Below, piece by piece: positions 8,915-18,518 of a DNA stretch of 64,000 nt (position 1 is its first letter; each line of letters starts with the position of its first letter). The position numbers and the translations under genes are program-made. The stretch comes from an uncultured Acetatifactor sp. GTDB taxonomy: Bacteria > Bacillota > Clostridia > Lachnospirales > Lachnospiraceae. The notes under the pieces were generated by a model, which saw nothing but the letters and a program-made list of their open reading frames with translations, made no database searches and was not told the DNA's origin. The stretch covers positions 1 through 64,000 of the forward strand of contig CAJUTJ010000146.1 of the NCBI GenBank assembly GCA_910589655.1, written 5' to 3'.

Positions 8915-10291
8915 ATGAAATCAGTAGACGTTAAGCTTCCGGAGATTCCGGAAAAAAGATTTGTGATCACGGAGTACGGCGCGGTGCCCAACGGAAAGGC
9001 ATCCAATACAAAAGCCATCGCCGCCGCTATAGAGGCGGCATCTCAGGCCGGAGGCGGCAAGGTAGTCATCCCGCCGGGAGTCTGGCTCACCGGCCCCATT
9101 GAGCTGAAATCAAATATCAATCTTCATGCGGAGAGGGGAGCCTTGATTTATTTTGACAAAAATCCGGAGGAATACCATGTATTTCTGGCGGACTATGAAG
9201 GACAGCCCCGGATTCGCACCGTCTCACCTATTTATGCGAGAGAGGCCGAAAATATTGCCATTACGGGACAGGGAATTTTTGACGGAAACGGACAGCTTTG
9301 GCGGCCTTTAAAAGAAATGAAGGTGACAAAAAAGCATTGGCAGCAGTGTCTGAACAAATGTCCTCATGTGATTCAGGGCGGCGACGGCGGCATTTGGATG
9401 CCCACCGAGACGATTTATAAAGGCGCCACGGAGGGAGAACCCAATGTACTTGCCCCCGATGCGGATGTGGAAGCGGCTTTGGCCAGAGCGGCGGAATATT
9501 ATGATTATTACCGTCCGGTGATGGTGAGCATTGTAAAATGTGACAGAGTCTTGATTGAAGGGATAACCTTGCAGAATTCTCCTGCATGGAATGTGCATCC
9601 TTTGTTTACCACGAACCTGACCATCCGCAATGCCAATATCAGGAATCCTTATTATGCCCAGAACGGGGACGGGCTGGACTTGGAATCCTGCAGCAAAGTA
9701 CATATCCATGATGTACAGTTTGATGTGGGAGATGACGCTATTTGCATGAAGTCGGGCAAGAATGCGGTGGCGAGGAAGATCCCCATTCCCACCGAAGACG
9801 TGTACATTCACGACTGTGTGGTATATCACGGTCACGGCGGCTTTGTGGTGGGCAGTGAGATGTCCAGAGGAGTTCGCCGTATTACGGTGGAAAATTGTAC
9901 TTTTGTAGGAACGGATGTGGGAATCCGTTTCAAGAGCGCGCTGGGACGGGGCGGCGTTGTGGAAGAGATTGACATTAAAGATATTTATATGACGGATATC
10001 GTAAATGAGGCAATTATTTTCACCATGGGATATGTACTGACGAATTCGGACGGTTCCACAGATTTGAATCCTGAGGACGTTCCCCGGGAGGATGTTCCCG
10101 AATTTAAAAACGTGCGGATGAAGAATATCAACTGTGTGGGCGCAAAGCAGGCCATTAAGATTGAGGGCTTGAAGCAGCTGCCCATCCATGATCTGTCCGT
10201 GGAGGATTCTTATTTTAAAGCGGAAATAGGATATACCGAGAGCTATGCGGAGAATATTGTCTTGAATAATGTAGTTATAGATGCGGATTAG
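8915..10291 (+). CDS. Glycoside hydrolase family 28 (polygalacturonase-like)
   Basis: A 458-residue right-handed beta-helix enzyme without signal peptide, so intracellular and probably exo-acting on imported galacturonides. An N-terminal pectate-lyase-like segment (NTKAIAAAIEAA...GGGKVVIPPG) is followed by the GH28 catalytic blocks: NGDGLD near residue 250 (usually NTDG), GDDAI near 273, GHGG near 306 and RFKSALGRGG near 338 in place of RIK. The catalytic Asp triad and the His are therefore present. AGGAGG precedes the ATG. It belongs with the upstream importer, propeller and six-hairpin genes as a pectin-fragment utilisation locus. It could act on rhamnogalacturonan rather than homogalacturonan. 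Confidence 0.88.
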   Translation: MKSVDVKLPEIPEKRFVITEYGAVPNGKASNTKAIAAAIEAASQAGGGKVVIPPGVWLTGPIELKSNINLHAERGALIYFDKNPEEYHVFLADYEGQPRIRTVSPIYAREAENIAITGQGIFDGNGQLWRPLKEMKVTKKHWQQCLNKCPHVIQGGDGGIWMPTETIYKGATEGEPNVLAPDADVEAALARAAEYYDYYRPVMVSIVKCDRVLIEGITLQNSPAWNVHPLFTTNLTIRNANIRNPYYAQNGDGLDLESCSKVHIHDVQFDVGDDAICMKSGKNAVARKIPIPTEDVYIHDCVVYHGHGGFVVGSEMSRGVRRITVENCTFVGTDVGIRFKSALGRGGVVEEIDIKDIYMTDIVNEAIIFTMGYVLTNSDGSTDLNPEDVPREDVPEFKNVRMKNINCVGAKQAIKIEGLKQLPIHDLSVEDSYFKAEIGYTESYAENIVLNNVVIDAD

Positions 10292-10380
10292 TCATGGCAT
10301 GAGGAAACCCGCTAAGCCCGGAAAGACCGCGCTGAGTGGGTTCACGCTCTGCCAAGCAAAGATTTTGTTCCGGAGGTTAA

Positions 10381-10501
10381 AAGAACGCAGGAACAGCGTT
10401 CTTACACCTTGAGGCAATGCTTTGACAGTTTGTGCCCGAAAACACGGCGTTTCTCATCGGAGCTTTAGCTCCGTGGGATTGTGGGTCGCAGCGAAGCTGC
10501 G
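10381..10501. repeat. Train of short perfect hairpins upstream of pth
   Basis: Three perfect inverted repeats in 121 bases: AAGAACGC/GCGTTCTT with loop AGGAACA (10381-10403), CGGAGC/GCTCCG with loop TTTA (10458-10473) and CGCAGC/GCTGCG with loop GAA (10487-10501). None has a T-run, so they are not ordinary terminators. The first has the same CGC-loop-ending-ACA-GCG layout as hairpins in the mobile elements elsewhere in the window. Confidence 0.7.
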
Positions 10502-10515
10502 GCATGGAGGTTAGC

Positions 10516-11085
10516 ATGTATATTATTGTAGGTCTGGGAAATCCCGGCAGGGAGTACGAAAACACCAGACATAACATCGGCTTTGATGTGATCGACAAGC
10601 TGGCAGATCAGGAAAATATCGGTGTGCTGGAAAAAAAGCATAAAGCTATTATCGGAAAAGGTGTGATTGCAGGACAGAAATGTATTCTTGCCAAACCTCA
10701 GACCTTTATGAACCTGAGCGGGGAAAGCGTGCGTGCACTGCTGGATTATTATAAAGCGGACGAGACAGCCGACTTAATCGTAATCTCCGATGATATCAGT
10801 CTGGATGTGGGACAGCTCCGCATCCGGAAAAAGGGCAGTGCAGGAGGGCATAACGGTTTGAAAAACATTATTGCCCATCTGGGGCACGATACCTTTATGC
10901 GGGTGAAAATGGGAGTGGGAGAAAAGCCCAAGGGCTGGGATCTGGCAGATTATGTGCTGGGGCATTTCTCACCTCAGGAGCGGGAAACTATGGAAGAAGC
11001 CGCGGGGCGTGCGGCGGACGCCATCCGCAGGATGATTACGGAAGATGCGGATGTGGCAATGAATGAGTATAATAGGAAGGTGTAA
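10516..11085 (+). CDS. pth: Peptidyl-tRNA hydrolase
   Basis: 189 residues, the normal Pth length. It frees peptides from tRNAs dropped during translation. The family signature GLGNPGREYENTRHNIG starts at residue 6 with catalytic His19; the second signature (GSAGGHNGLKNI) follows mid-protein. ATG 10516 was chosen because GGAGG lies 5 bases upstream and the product then begins MYIIVGLGNPG like other Pth proteins; an upstream in-frame extension runs through hairpin repeats and is not credible. The next gene, mfd, starts 2 bases after the stop, a pairing common in Firmicutes. Confidence 0.97.
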   Translation: MYIIVGLGNPGREYENTRHNIGFDVIDKLADQENIGVLEKKHKAIIGKGVIAGQKCILAKPQTFMNLSGESVRALLDYYKADETADLIVISDDISLDVGQLRIRKKGSAGGHNGLKNIIAHLGHDTFMRVKMGVGEKPKGWDLADYVLGHFSPQERETMEEAAGRAADAIRRMITEDADVAMNEYNRKV

Positions 11086-11087
11086 CA

Positions 11088-14000
11088 ATGCAGGCATTAC
11101 TGGCGCCCCTACAGGAGCTTGCCGAGTTTGACGGCATGAGAAAAGCGGTGGCCGGCGGAAACGCGTCCATCGCTTTGACCGGCTGTGTGGACTCCCAAAA
11201 GCTTCATATTATTTACGGAATCAGCGATGGCTTAAAGTGCAAAGTCATCGTTACTTATAGTGATGTAAAAGCCAAGGAATTATTTGAGGAATACAAATTT
11301 TATGACAGAAATGTCATGCTGTATCCGGCCAAGGATCTAATCTTTTTTCAAGCGGACATTCACGGAAACCAGCTGGTGAAGGAGCGTGTGAAGACGCTTC
11401 GGAGATTGATGGAAGGGAAACCCGTGACCATTGTCACCACCTATGCGGCGTTGATGACGCCTCAGGCTTTGTGGGATCGGAAGAGGGACGTCATAGATGT
11501 GGAAAGGGGAGGCTCCCTTCAGGAAAAGGAACTGGCAAGGAAGCTGGTGTCCATGGGATATGAGAACTGCTATCAGGTGGAGAGTGCGGGACAATTTTCC
11601 GTGCGGGGCGGTATCATTGACATTTTTGACCTGACAGAGGAGAATCCGTATCGGATCGAGCTGTGGGGAGATGAAGTGGAATCCATCCGCAGCTTTGACG
11701 TCTTAAGCCAGCGTTCCATTGAGAAGCTGGAAAGTATCTCCGTATTCCCCGCCACGGAGTTTGTGCTGGATGAGGACAGAATCCGCGCAGGCCTGAAGAA
11801 GCTGGAGCAGGAGGCGGCAAAACAGGAGAAAATGTTCCGAGACAAGCATTGCCCGGAAGAAGCCCAGAGGATTAAGCTTCAGGTAAAAGAATTGAAAGAA
11901 CAATTGCTGGAGTTCCACAGCAGGGTAAATCTGGAGAGCTATATCCGGTATTTTTACGAGAATACGGTGACTTTGCCCAAACTGCTGCATACCATGGGCA
12001 AGACCGCGTTTTTCATGGATGAGCCTGCCCGCATCAAAGAGCAGGCGGATGCGGTGGAGCTTGAATTCCGGGAGAGTATGACGCAGAGGATGGAAAAGGG
12101 ATACCTTCTGCCGGGGCAGACGGATATCCTTTACAGCGGCGAGCAGGTGGCTGTCTCTTTGGCAGACGGGAGCGTTGTTACCGTCGCTGCCATGGAGGGC
12201 AGGACGGGCTATTTTAAGCCGGAGAAAAAGCTGGATATGGCTTCCCGGAGCGTTGCTTCTTATAATAACAGCTTTGAAACGCTGGTAAAAGATCTCACCA
12301 TGTTCCGGAAGAAGGGCTACAGAGTACTGCTTTTGTCCGGTTCCCGGACAAGGGCAAAGCGTCTGGCGGAAGATCTGCGGGATATGGGCTTGACCGCCGT
12401 GTACACGGATGATCCCTTCCGCACCGTGCAGCCCGGAGAAGTGCTGACATATTACGGGCATGTGGGAAAGGGATTTGAGTATCCTTTTTTAAAGTTTGTG
12501 GTTCTTTCCGAGACAGATATTTTCGGTTCGGAGAAGAAAAAGAAGAAAGCGAAGAAGCTGTATCAAGGCCAGAAGATTAAGGACTTCAACGAGTTGAAGG
12601 TGGGAGACTATGTCGTTCACGAAACCCATGGTCTGGGAATTTACCGGGGGATCGAAAAGGTGGAGACGGAGAATGTGGTCAAGGACTACATTAAGATAGA
12701 ATACCGTGACGGCGGCAATCTCTACGTTCTGGCCACCGGCCTTGACGTTATTCAGAAATACGCTTCCTCGGAGGCGAAGAAACCGAGGCTCAACAAACTG
12801 GGCACTAAGGAGTGGGAGAAGACTAAGACCAAGGTCAGGAGCGCCGTCAATGAGGTGGCAAAGGATCTGGTGGAGCTCTATGCTGTCAGGCAGCAGAGCC
12901 AAGGGTACGCATATGGCAAGGATACCGTGTGGCAGAGGGAGTTTGAGGAAATGTTTCCCTTTGAGGAGACGGAAGATCAGCTGACCGCCATTTCGGACAC
13001 GAAATCGGACATGGAGAGTACGAAAATCATGGACCGCCTGATCTGCGGGGATGTGGGCTACGGTAAGACGGAAATAGCCATCCGTGCCGCTTTTAAAGCA
13101 GTGCAGGAAGGAAAACAGGTAGTTTATCTGGTGCCCACCACTATTTTGGCCCAGCAGCATTATAATACCTTTGTCCAGAGAATGAGCCATTTCCCCGTTA
13201 CCGTTCATCTGATGAGCCGGTTCCGCACTGCCGGAGAGATTAAGAAAACCATTTCGGAGCTGCAAAAAGGTATGGTGGATATTGTCATCGGTACTCACCG
13301 CGTGTTGTCTCAGGATGTAAAATTCAAAGATCTGGGACTGTTAATTATCGACGAGGAACAGCGTTTCGGCGTCACTCATAAGGAGAAAATCAAAAAGCTG
13401 AAAGAAAATGTGGACGTGTTGACCTTGACGGCCACCCCTATTCCCAGAACCCTTCACATGAGCCTCATTGGAATCCGGGATATGAGCGTGCTGGAGGAGG
13501 CGCCGGAAGACAGGCTGCCCATCCAGACCTTTGTCTGCGAGTATAATGAGGAGCTGGTGCGGGAGGCTATTTCCAGAGAGCTTGCCAGACAGGGGCAGGT
13601 CTATTATGTGTATAACCGGGTCAACAATATTGCGGACATTGCGGCGAAGATTGCCGGTCTGGTGCCGGAGGCAACGGTGGCATATGCCCACGGACAGATG
13701 AAGGAGCATGAGCTGGAACGTATTATGTTTGACTTTATCAACGGGGAGATTGATGTGCTGGTATCCACCACCATTATAGAGACCGGCATGGATATCTCTA
13801 ACGTGAACACCATGATTATCCATGATTCCGATAACTTAGGGCTTTCCCAGCTCTACCAGCTGCGGGGGCGGGTGGGACGCTCCAACCGTACCGCATATGC
13901 CTTTCTCATGTACAAGCGGGATAAAATGTTAAAAGAGATAGCGGAGAAACGTCTGGAGGCAATCAAGGAGTTCACGGATCTGGGCAGCGGCTTTAAAATA

Positions 14001-14621
14001 GCCATGCGGGACTTGGAAATCCGCGGGGCAGGAAACCTTCTGGGTATGAGGCAGCACGGACACATGGAGGCGGTGGGATATGATCTGTACTGTAAAATGC
14101 TCAATGAAGCAGTACAGACCTTAAAAGGAGCGGCCGTGGCGGCGGATTTTGCCACGCTGATCGATTTGGACGTGGACGCGTATATTCCCGAAACCTATAT
14201 TGTAAATGAGATGCAGAAGCTGGATATCTATAAGCGGATTGCGGGCATTGAAAACGGTAAGGAACGGGACGATATGAAGGATGAGCTGCTGGACCGTTTC
14301 GGTGAGATACCCAAACCGGTGGACAATCTGTTGAGGATAGCGCTGATCCGTGTGGCGGCTCATGGGCTTTATATGACGGAAATTAAGGGGAAGAACGAGA
14401 GGATCACCTTTACCTTCCGGGCGGACGCTTCCGTGGATCCGGAGGGTATCCCCAAGCTGTTAGGCAAATACGGGCAGAAGCTGTCCTTCACTGCCTACGG
14501 CAACCCTTTCTTTACCTACAAATATAAAAAGACGGGATTGGTGGAGACGGATGCAGAGCTGCTGCTCAATACGGCAGAAGAGCTTTTGAAAGATTTTAAG
14601 GGAGTTTTATTACTCTCGTAA
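11088..14621 (+). CDS. mfd: Transcription-repair coupling factor
   Basis: 1177 residues, full length for Mfd. It removes RNA polymerase stalled at lesions and recruits UvrA. The UvrB-like N-terminal module, the CarD-type RNA-polymerase-interaction domain (about 495-560, GDYVVHETHGLGIYRG), and the RecG-like translocase follow in order. Walker A GDVGYGKTEIA is near residue 655 and the DEEQ box near 755. The C-terminal TRCF domain is complete. It is tightly coupled to pth (2-base gap). Confidence 0.97.
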   Translation: MQALLAPLQELAEFDGMRKAVAGGNASIALTGCVDSQKLHIIYGISDGLKCKVIVTYSDVKAKELFEEYKFYDRNVMLYPAKDLIFFQADIHGNQLVKERVKTLRRLMEGKPVTIVTTYAALMTPQALWDRKRDVIDVERGGSLQEKELARKLVSMGYENCYQVESAGQFSVRGGIIDIFDLTEENPYRIELWGDEVESIRSFDVLSQRSIEKLESISVFPATEFVLDEDRIRAGLKKLEQEAAKQEKMFRDKHCPEEAQRIKLQVKELKEQLLEFHSRVNLESYIRYFYENTVTLPKLLHTMGKTAFFMDEPARIKEQADAVELEFRESMTQRMEKGYLLPGQTDILYSGEQVAVSLADGSVVTVAAMEGRTGYFKPEKKLDMASRSVASYNNSFETLVKDLTMFRKKGYRVLLLSGSRTRAKRLAEDLRDMGLTAVYTDDPFRTVQPGEVLTYYGHVGKGFEYPFLKFVVLSETDIFGSEKKKKKAKKLYQGQKIKDFNELKVGDYVVHETHGLGIYRGIEKVETENVVKDYIKIEYRDGGNLYVLATGLDVIQKYASSEAKKPRLNKLGTKEWEKTKTKVRSAVNEVAKDLVELYAVRQQSQGYAYGKDTVWQREFEEMFPFEETEDQLTAISDTKSDMESTKIMDRLICGDVGYGKTEIAIRAAFKAVQEGKQVVYLVPTTILAQQHYNTFVQRMSHFPVTVHLMSRFRTAGEIKKTISELQKGMVDIVIGTHRVLSQDVKFKDLGLLIIDEEQRFGVTHKEKIKKLKENVDVLTLTATPIPRTLHMSLIGIRDMSVLEEAPEDRLPIQTFVCEYNEELVREAISRELARQGQVYYVYNRVNNIADIAAKIAGLVPEATVAYAHGQMKEHELERIMFDFINGEIDVLVSTTIIETGMDISNVNTMIIHDSDNLGLSQLYQLRGRVGRSNRTAYAFLMYKRDKMLKEIAEKRLEAIKEFTDLGSGFKIAMRDLEIRGAGNLLGMRQHGHMEAVGYDLYCKMLNEAVQTLKGAAVAADFATLIDLDVDAYIPETYIVNEMQKLDIYKRIAGIENGKERDDMKDELLDRFGEIPKPVDNLLRIALIRVAAHGLYMTEIKGKNERITFTFRADASVDPEGIPKLLGKYGQKLSFTAYGNPFFTYKYKKTGLVETDAELLLNTAEELLKDFKGVLLLS

Positions 14622-15143
14622 TATGATACCTTCTATTCAGAACAAAACAAATCAAGGCAAGGCGGCCGGAAACGTTCCCAGCGGAAAAGTTCGGACGGGC
14701 CGGCTGAGACAGGCCGAATCAGATTCTGGATAGGAGGTATTTTTATGAAGGGTTATCACACACAGAGCGGCTATATGGGGCTGGTGGAGGGCAGTTACAT
14801 TTTGTTTGCCAGCGAGGGGGAGTACATGGAATATATAGAGGAATTTAATGTAATATAGATATTTACTTGCGGGTAAGACGGATACAACTATCTGTCTTAA
14901 GGAGATAGCTGAGGGGAAAACCGTATGAATGGTAAACAATATCATATTCTGCCGGAGGGGAAATAACCTTTTCGTATATTCTCTTTCTTGTAAGCATGAG
15001 ATGTGGTACAATAGCCTTAACCGCACATAATATAAGAAATAGTGATGGCGGCGTGGATATTTATGTCGTAAAATCAGGTAAATGCAAGGCAAAAGCATAT
15101 TAATGCAAACAGGATAGAAAGTATGAAAAGAGAGGGTAAACAC
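14622..15143 (+). other. Intergenic region with small gene and hairpin
   Basis: 522 bases between mfd and the sugar-kinase gene. Besides the 37-codon gene at 14745-14858, it holds a 9-bp stem (14875-14883 with 14890-14898, one G-U pair, loop ACAACT) and then a 13-codon frame (14925-14966, MNGKQYHILPEGK) behind GAGGGG, which may be only chance. No clear terminator for mfd was found. Confidence 0.5.
14745..14858 (+). CDS. Small conserved-looking protein, 37 residues
   Basis: An ATG preceded by AGGAGG at a 7-base spacing opens a 37-residue frame ending in TAG. The product is rich in Gly, Tyr and acidic residues, with GYMGLVEGSYILFASEGEY in the middle. From memory, short Lachnospiraceae proteins share the pattern GYxGLVxGxYxLFASExxY, but this was not checked. 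It has no signal peptide or membrane segment. It sits alone between mfd and a KdgK-type kinase. Function unknown. Confidence 0.6.
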   Translation: MKGYHTQSGYMGLVEGSYILFASEGEYMEYIEEFNVI

Positions 15144-16166
15144 ATGAAGAAAGAATTTGATCTGCTGTCATTGGGGGAGATTATGCTTCGTCTGTCACCG
15201 CCGTCCAACGAGCGTATGACCAGAGGAGACACTTTCAGCAAACAGGCAGGAGGTGCAGAGCTGAATTCCGCCACCGGAGCGGCTATGCTGGGTCTGCGCT
15301 GCGGCATTATCTCCAAACTGCCTGCTAACGATCTGGGCATGTACATAAAGAACCGTGTCCGCCTCTGCGGTGTCAGCGACGACTATCTGGTGTATGATGA
15401 GAGCGGTGATGCACGTCTTGGGGTGTACTACTATGAGAGCGGGGCATATCCCAGAAAGCCCCGTATTGTCTACGACAGAAAAAACACGTCCATCAATAAG
15501 CTGTCCATCGGCGATTTTGACGAGAGTATTTTCCGTTCCGCCAGATGCTTTCACACCAGCGGCATCACTCTGGCGCTGAGCCATGAGCTTCGCGATACGG
15601 CGGTTGAGATGATTAAGAAGTTTAAGGAACAGGGAACCATTATTTCCTTTGACGTGAATTTCAGAGGAAATCTATGGACCGGTTCCGAGGCAAAGGCTTG
15701 TATAGAGACGATTCTGCCCTATGTGGACATTTTCTTCTGCTCGGAAGAGACTGCCCGGTTGACTTTCTTGAAGGAAGGGGATGCCAAGAGCATCATGAAG
15801 AGCTTTACCGAGGACTTCCCTATTTCGATTGTGGCGTCCACTCAACGTATTGTCCACAGCCCTAAGCGTCACACCTTCGGCTCCATTATTTACAGCGCAA
15901 AGGATGATACTTATTATGAAGAAGCGCCCTATGCCGACATTGAGGTGGTGGATCGTATCGGAAGCGGCGACGCGTATATTTCCGGTGTGCTATACGGACT
16001 GCTGTCCCATGAGGGGGAATACCAGCGAGCCCTTGAGTATGGAAATGCGGTGAGTTCTTTGAAGAATACCATTCCCGGCGATCTCCTCAGCACCGATTTA
16101 AAGGAAATAGACGGAATCATCCGGGAGCACAAGTCTACGGGACGTATCGCCGAGATGGACAGATAA
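15144..16166 (+). CDS. PfkB-family sugar kinase, 2-dehydro-3-deoxygluconate kinase-like
   Basis: 340 residues, ribokinase/PfkB fold. The N-terminal GEIMLRLSPP and GGAELNSATGAAMLG match KdgK-type kinases rather than ribokinase or fructokinase; the C-terminal ATP/anion-hole motif is GSGDAYISG with catalytic-base Asp at about residue 276. KdgK phosphorylates KDG, the common product of hexuronate breakdown, which fits the pectin-related locus about 5 kb upstream. ATG 15144 follows GAGAGGG by 8 bases; the in-frame ATG at 15123 has a poorer site. Substrate is inferred. Confidence 0.8.
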   Translation: MKKEFDLLSLGEIMLRLSPPSNERMTRGDTFSKQAGGAELNSATGAAMLGLRCGIISKLPANDLGMYIKNRVRLCGVSDDYLVYDESGDARLGVYYYESGAYPRKPRIVYDRKNTSINKLSIGDFDESIFRSARCFHTSGITLALSHELRDTAVEMIKKFKEQGTIISFDVNFRGNLWTGSEAKACIETILPYVDIFFCSEETARLTFLKEGDAKSIMKSFTEDFPISIVASTQRIVHSPKRHTFGSIIYSAKDDTYYEEAPYADIEVVDRIGSGDAYISGVLYGLLSHEGEYQRALEYGNAVSSLKNTIPGDLLSTDLKEIDGIIREHKSTGRIAEMDR

Positions 16167-16191
16167 TCAGCGGTTTCGATTTCCCGGCGGA

Positions 16192-17793
16192 TTAATCTTG
16201 CTTCGGCACGGCCACATACCAGTCGTGGAACGGAGTCAGGGTGAAATCATTTTCAAAGTCGGGCACATCTATATAGTAGATAATATAGATGCTCTCGGAA
16301 CGAATGTTTTCATAGTCGATTCCTATGTGGATACGGATTCCGTCTTCGGTTTCAAAGCTGGCGGGAGCAGGCGCAACATTATAAATTACGGAAGACAGAT
16401 ATTGGGAGGGCAGAGTCTCGGTGTATAAAAGTAATCGGGGCCATTGCGCTCCCTTTTCCACAATGATAGAATCAATTTCCCGTGCCGAGCACTGTTCCAG
16501 CGCATAATGGACGCAGTCTTCCACGCCTTCCGCAAAATAGGCGCTCACAACTCCGCGGTAGTCCGTGTAATAATCCTTTTGAAAAAAGCCAAGGCAGATC
16601 AGGTATACGAAAGCAAGACCGCAGGACAATATTTTTGTGAGCTGCGCTTTCTTTCGCCCGGCCAACTCCGTTACGGTCCAAACCCCATATGCTTCGACCA
16701 GCACCAGAGGAATATACAGAGCGTTGATCTGATGGAGAACAGCCGATACCAGCAGACAGACAATACCTCCCCCGAGCAGCTGGACAAATAAAAAGAATTC
16801 CGGACAGAATTCCTTTTTGCGGAAGCTGAGGAATAAACGCGTCAGCAGAGAAAAGGTTCCTGCAATGATGAAGATTCTGCCGATATCATAAAAAAGTCCC
16901 CATGGGAGCAGAATATCGAAAGCACTGCCGTTGTTCTGATGCCAGAGAAGGGAGAGCGCCTTGCGCAGATTCTGCCACATGCCGGAAACAGTCAACGCAA
17001 TTTCGGATCCGCGGTAGCCTCCCATCTTCGGAACGGTCATAAAGGGAAGGGATATTTCGGGTATTAACTCCGAATTAACCATTACAAACAAGAGAAGCGG
17101 TACGGCCATAAGAAACAAAATCAGAGAAGCCCAGAGCCCCCATCGGTCAATGCGCATTTTTTTGTGCAACAGGCAGTATGCAATCTGCAGAATAAGCATA
17201 ATCGGGACAATGGGCCAGATAACGGCATAGCAGTACAGGCTTAATCCATAAAAGAATCCCGACAGAAGGAGATATTTCTTTTGCTCCAATCCCTTTACAA
17301 AGAAGGTCAGCCCGAAGATCAAAAAGCCGGGAGCCAGATTGGCATCCAGCCCCCATCGGGACATCATAATATGCCATGGGCATATGGCCAAAAGAAAAAG
17401 GCTCCAGAGGGCCAGACTCTTGTTTTTAAAAAGACATTTGATCAGACAGTAGACAGAATATAGAGTAAAGACGGACACCGCCGCTTGAGGAAGTCTGCTC
17501 AGGAAGGGGGAGAAGTGTCCGCCGTTCAATGCAAAAAGGGGCATTAACAGCCACACATACAATGCGCTGTGACCGTCGCCCCAGTCCGCCATATAGACCG
17601 GAAAACGATGTCCGGCGGAATCCATTCCTTCCTGCAGAAGAGCAAATCCATTCCAAGCCACAAAGCTTTCGTCCTGATGCATTCCGCCGGGGACACTGTC
17701 TAGGCAGATCAGCCGGAGAAATGCACCAAGCAGCAGAATGCAAAGGGGAAGTAAATCGGTTAGGGAAAATTTAGTAATCTTTTTATCGGTCAT
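16192..17793 (-). CDS. GT-C membrane glycosyltransferase (PMT/ArnT-like)
   Basis: 533 residues with about ten hydrophobic segments and a small C-terminal extracytoplasmic part. The first external loop has MHQDE (residues 38-42), the acidic motif typical of lipid-phosphate-sugar-dependent GT-C transferases such as GT39/GT83. It probably moves a sugar from a polyprenyl-phosphate carrier to a surface acceptor. AGAGGAAACGC precedes the start. It is the last gene of a minus-strand cluster behind DUF4956 and the VTC-domain gene, and converges with the kinase gene at 16166, where no clear terminator was seen. Acceptor unknown. Confidence 0.75.
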   Translation of the reverse strand: MTDKKITKFSLTDLLPLCILLLGAFLRLICLDSVPGGMHQDESFVAWNGFALLQEGMDSAGHRFPVYMADWGDGHSALYVWLLMPLFALNGGHFSPFLSRLPQAAVSVFTLYSVYCLIKCLFKNKSLALWSLFLLAICPWHIMMSRWGLDANLAPGFLIFGLTFFVKGLEQKKYLLLSGFFYGLSLYCYAVIWPIVPIMLILQIAYCLLHKKMRIDRWGLWASLILFLMAVPLLLFVMVNSELIPEISLPFMTVPKMGGYRGSEIALTVSGMWQNLRKALSLLWHQNNGSAFDILLPWGLFYDIGRIFIIAGTFSLLTRLFLSFRKKEFCPEFFLFVQLLGGGIVCLLVSAVLHQINALYIPLVLVEAYGVWTVTELAGRKKAQLTKILSCGLAFVYLICLGFFQKDYYTDYRGVVSAYFAEGVEDCVHYALEQCSAREIDSIIVEKGAQWPRLLLYTETLPSQYLSSVIYNVAPAPASFETEDGIRIHIGIDYENIRSESIYIIYYIDVPDFENDFTLTPFHDWYVAVPKQD

Positions 17794-17821
17794 TGCGTTT
17801 CCTCTTGAGGAGAATTCTATA

Positions 17822-18487
17822 TCAGGCCTCTTGATTATATTGTACCAATACTACGTTTTTTACGCCGGTAATACCGGACAGATTGTCTACCAGCGGGCCG
17901 GAATCCTTTTTCAGGCTCACGGCATACGTGATTTCTGTGGTGGAGCCGCGTTTAATCTTGGATTTCAGCTTCTTTTTCTGTTCATATAAGGCCTCCTCCA
18001 AAGCTTCTGCCGCTTCGTCCCCGTAACGGATTACCAACAGATAGGAAGCGGTGCCGTTCAGGAGCAGGTAGCAGAGAATAAAAACCAAATCTACAAGGAG
18101 GGTTCCTATAATGGCAATGAAATAAAGCCTTGCACCGGAAGTAAGTCCGGCGGCTATAGCGAAAAACAAGAAGCCCACATCCAGAGGTTCCTTTACCGCA
18201 GCCCTGAAACGCACGATGGAAAGCGCGCCCACCATACCAAGGGATAATACCAGATTGGTGGAAATACAGAGGATGATAAAGTTGGTGAGAAGGGTGAGCA
18301 TTATGAGCAGCATACCGAAGCTCGGAGAGTATGAGACTCCCTTATAAAAATAGCGGTAAACTACATAGATCAAAGCAGCACATAGAAAAGCCACCGCAAA
18401 AGACAAGATAACCGTCCCTACGGAAAGGGATTCGATCATTCCCATCTGCTGCATGGATTCCGATAATAAATTTTTAATGGTATTCAT
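17822..18487 (-). CDS. DUF4956 membrane protein
   Basis: 221 residues: four or so transmembrane segments in the first two thirds, with SLGMVGALSIVRFRAAVKEP, the hallmark of DUF4956, and a cytoplasmic alpha/beta C-terminal domain (ending near VVLVQYNQEA). DUF4956 proteins usually accompany VTC-domain proteins and CotH kinases, as here; their biochemical role is not settled. Start ATG 18487 has AGGAGATTT upstream; the longer frame to 18622 overlaps the VTC gene and lacks a site. Confidence 0.85.
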   Translation of the reverse strand: MNTIKNLLSESMQQMGMIESLSVGTVILSFAVAFLCAALIYVVYRYFYKGVSYSPSFGMLLIMLTLLTNFIILCISTNLVLSLGMVGALSIVRFRAAVKEPLDVGFLFFAIAAGLTSGARLYFIAIIGTLLVDLVFILCYLLLNGTASYLLVIRYGDEAAEALEEALYEQKKKLKSKIKRGSTTEITYAVSLKKDSGPLVDNLSGITGVKNVVLVQYNQEA

Positions 18488-18518
18488 GGTGAAATCTCCT
18501 GTTCGTTTTCTCGGGCAG

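Noticed and set aside
8477..8934. Several overlapping open frames on both strands over the 35-bp repeats
   Set aside because: They exist because the repeat unit lacks stop codons and has a non-triplet period; they have no consistent start sites or protein-like composition.
7828..9018. Long minus-strand frame of 396 codons
   Set aside because: It runs antisense to the glycosidase gene and through the minisatellite; the plus-strand proteins are clearly recognisable.
14925..14966. 13-codon frame MNGKQYHILPEGK with a GAGGGG upstream
   Set aside because: Too short to judge without comparative data.
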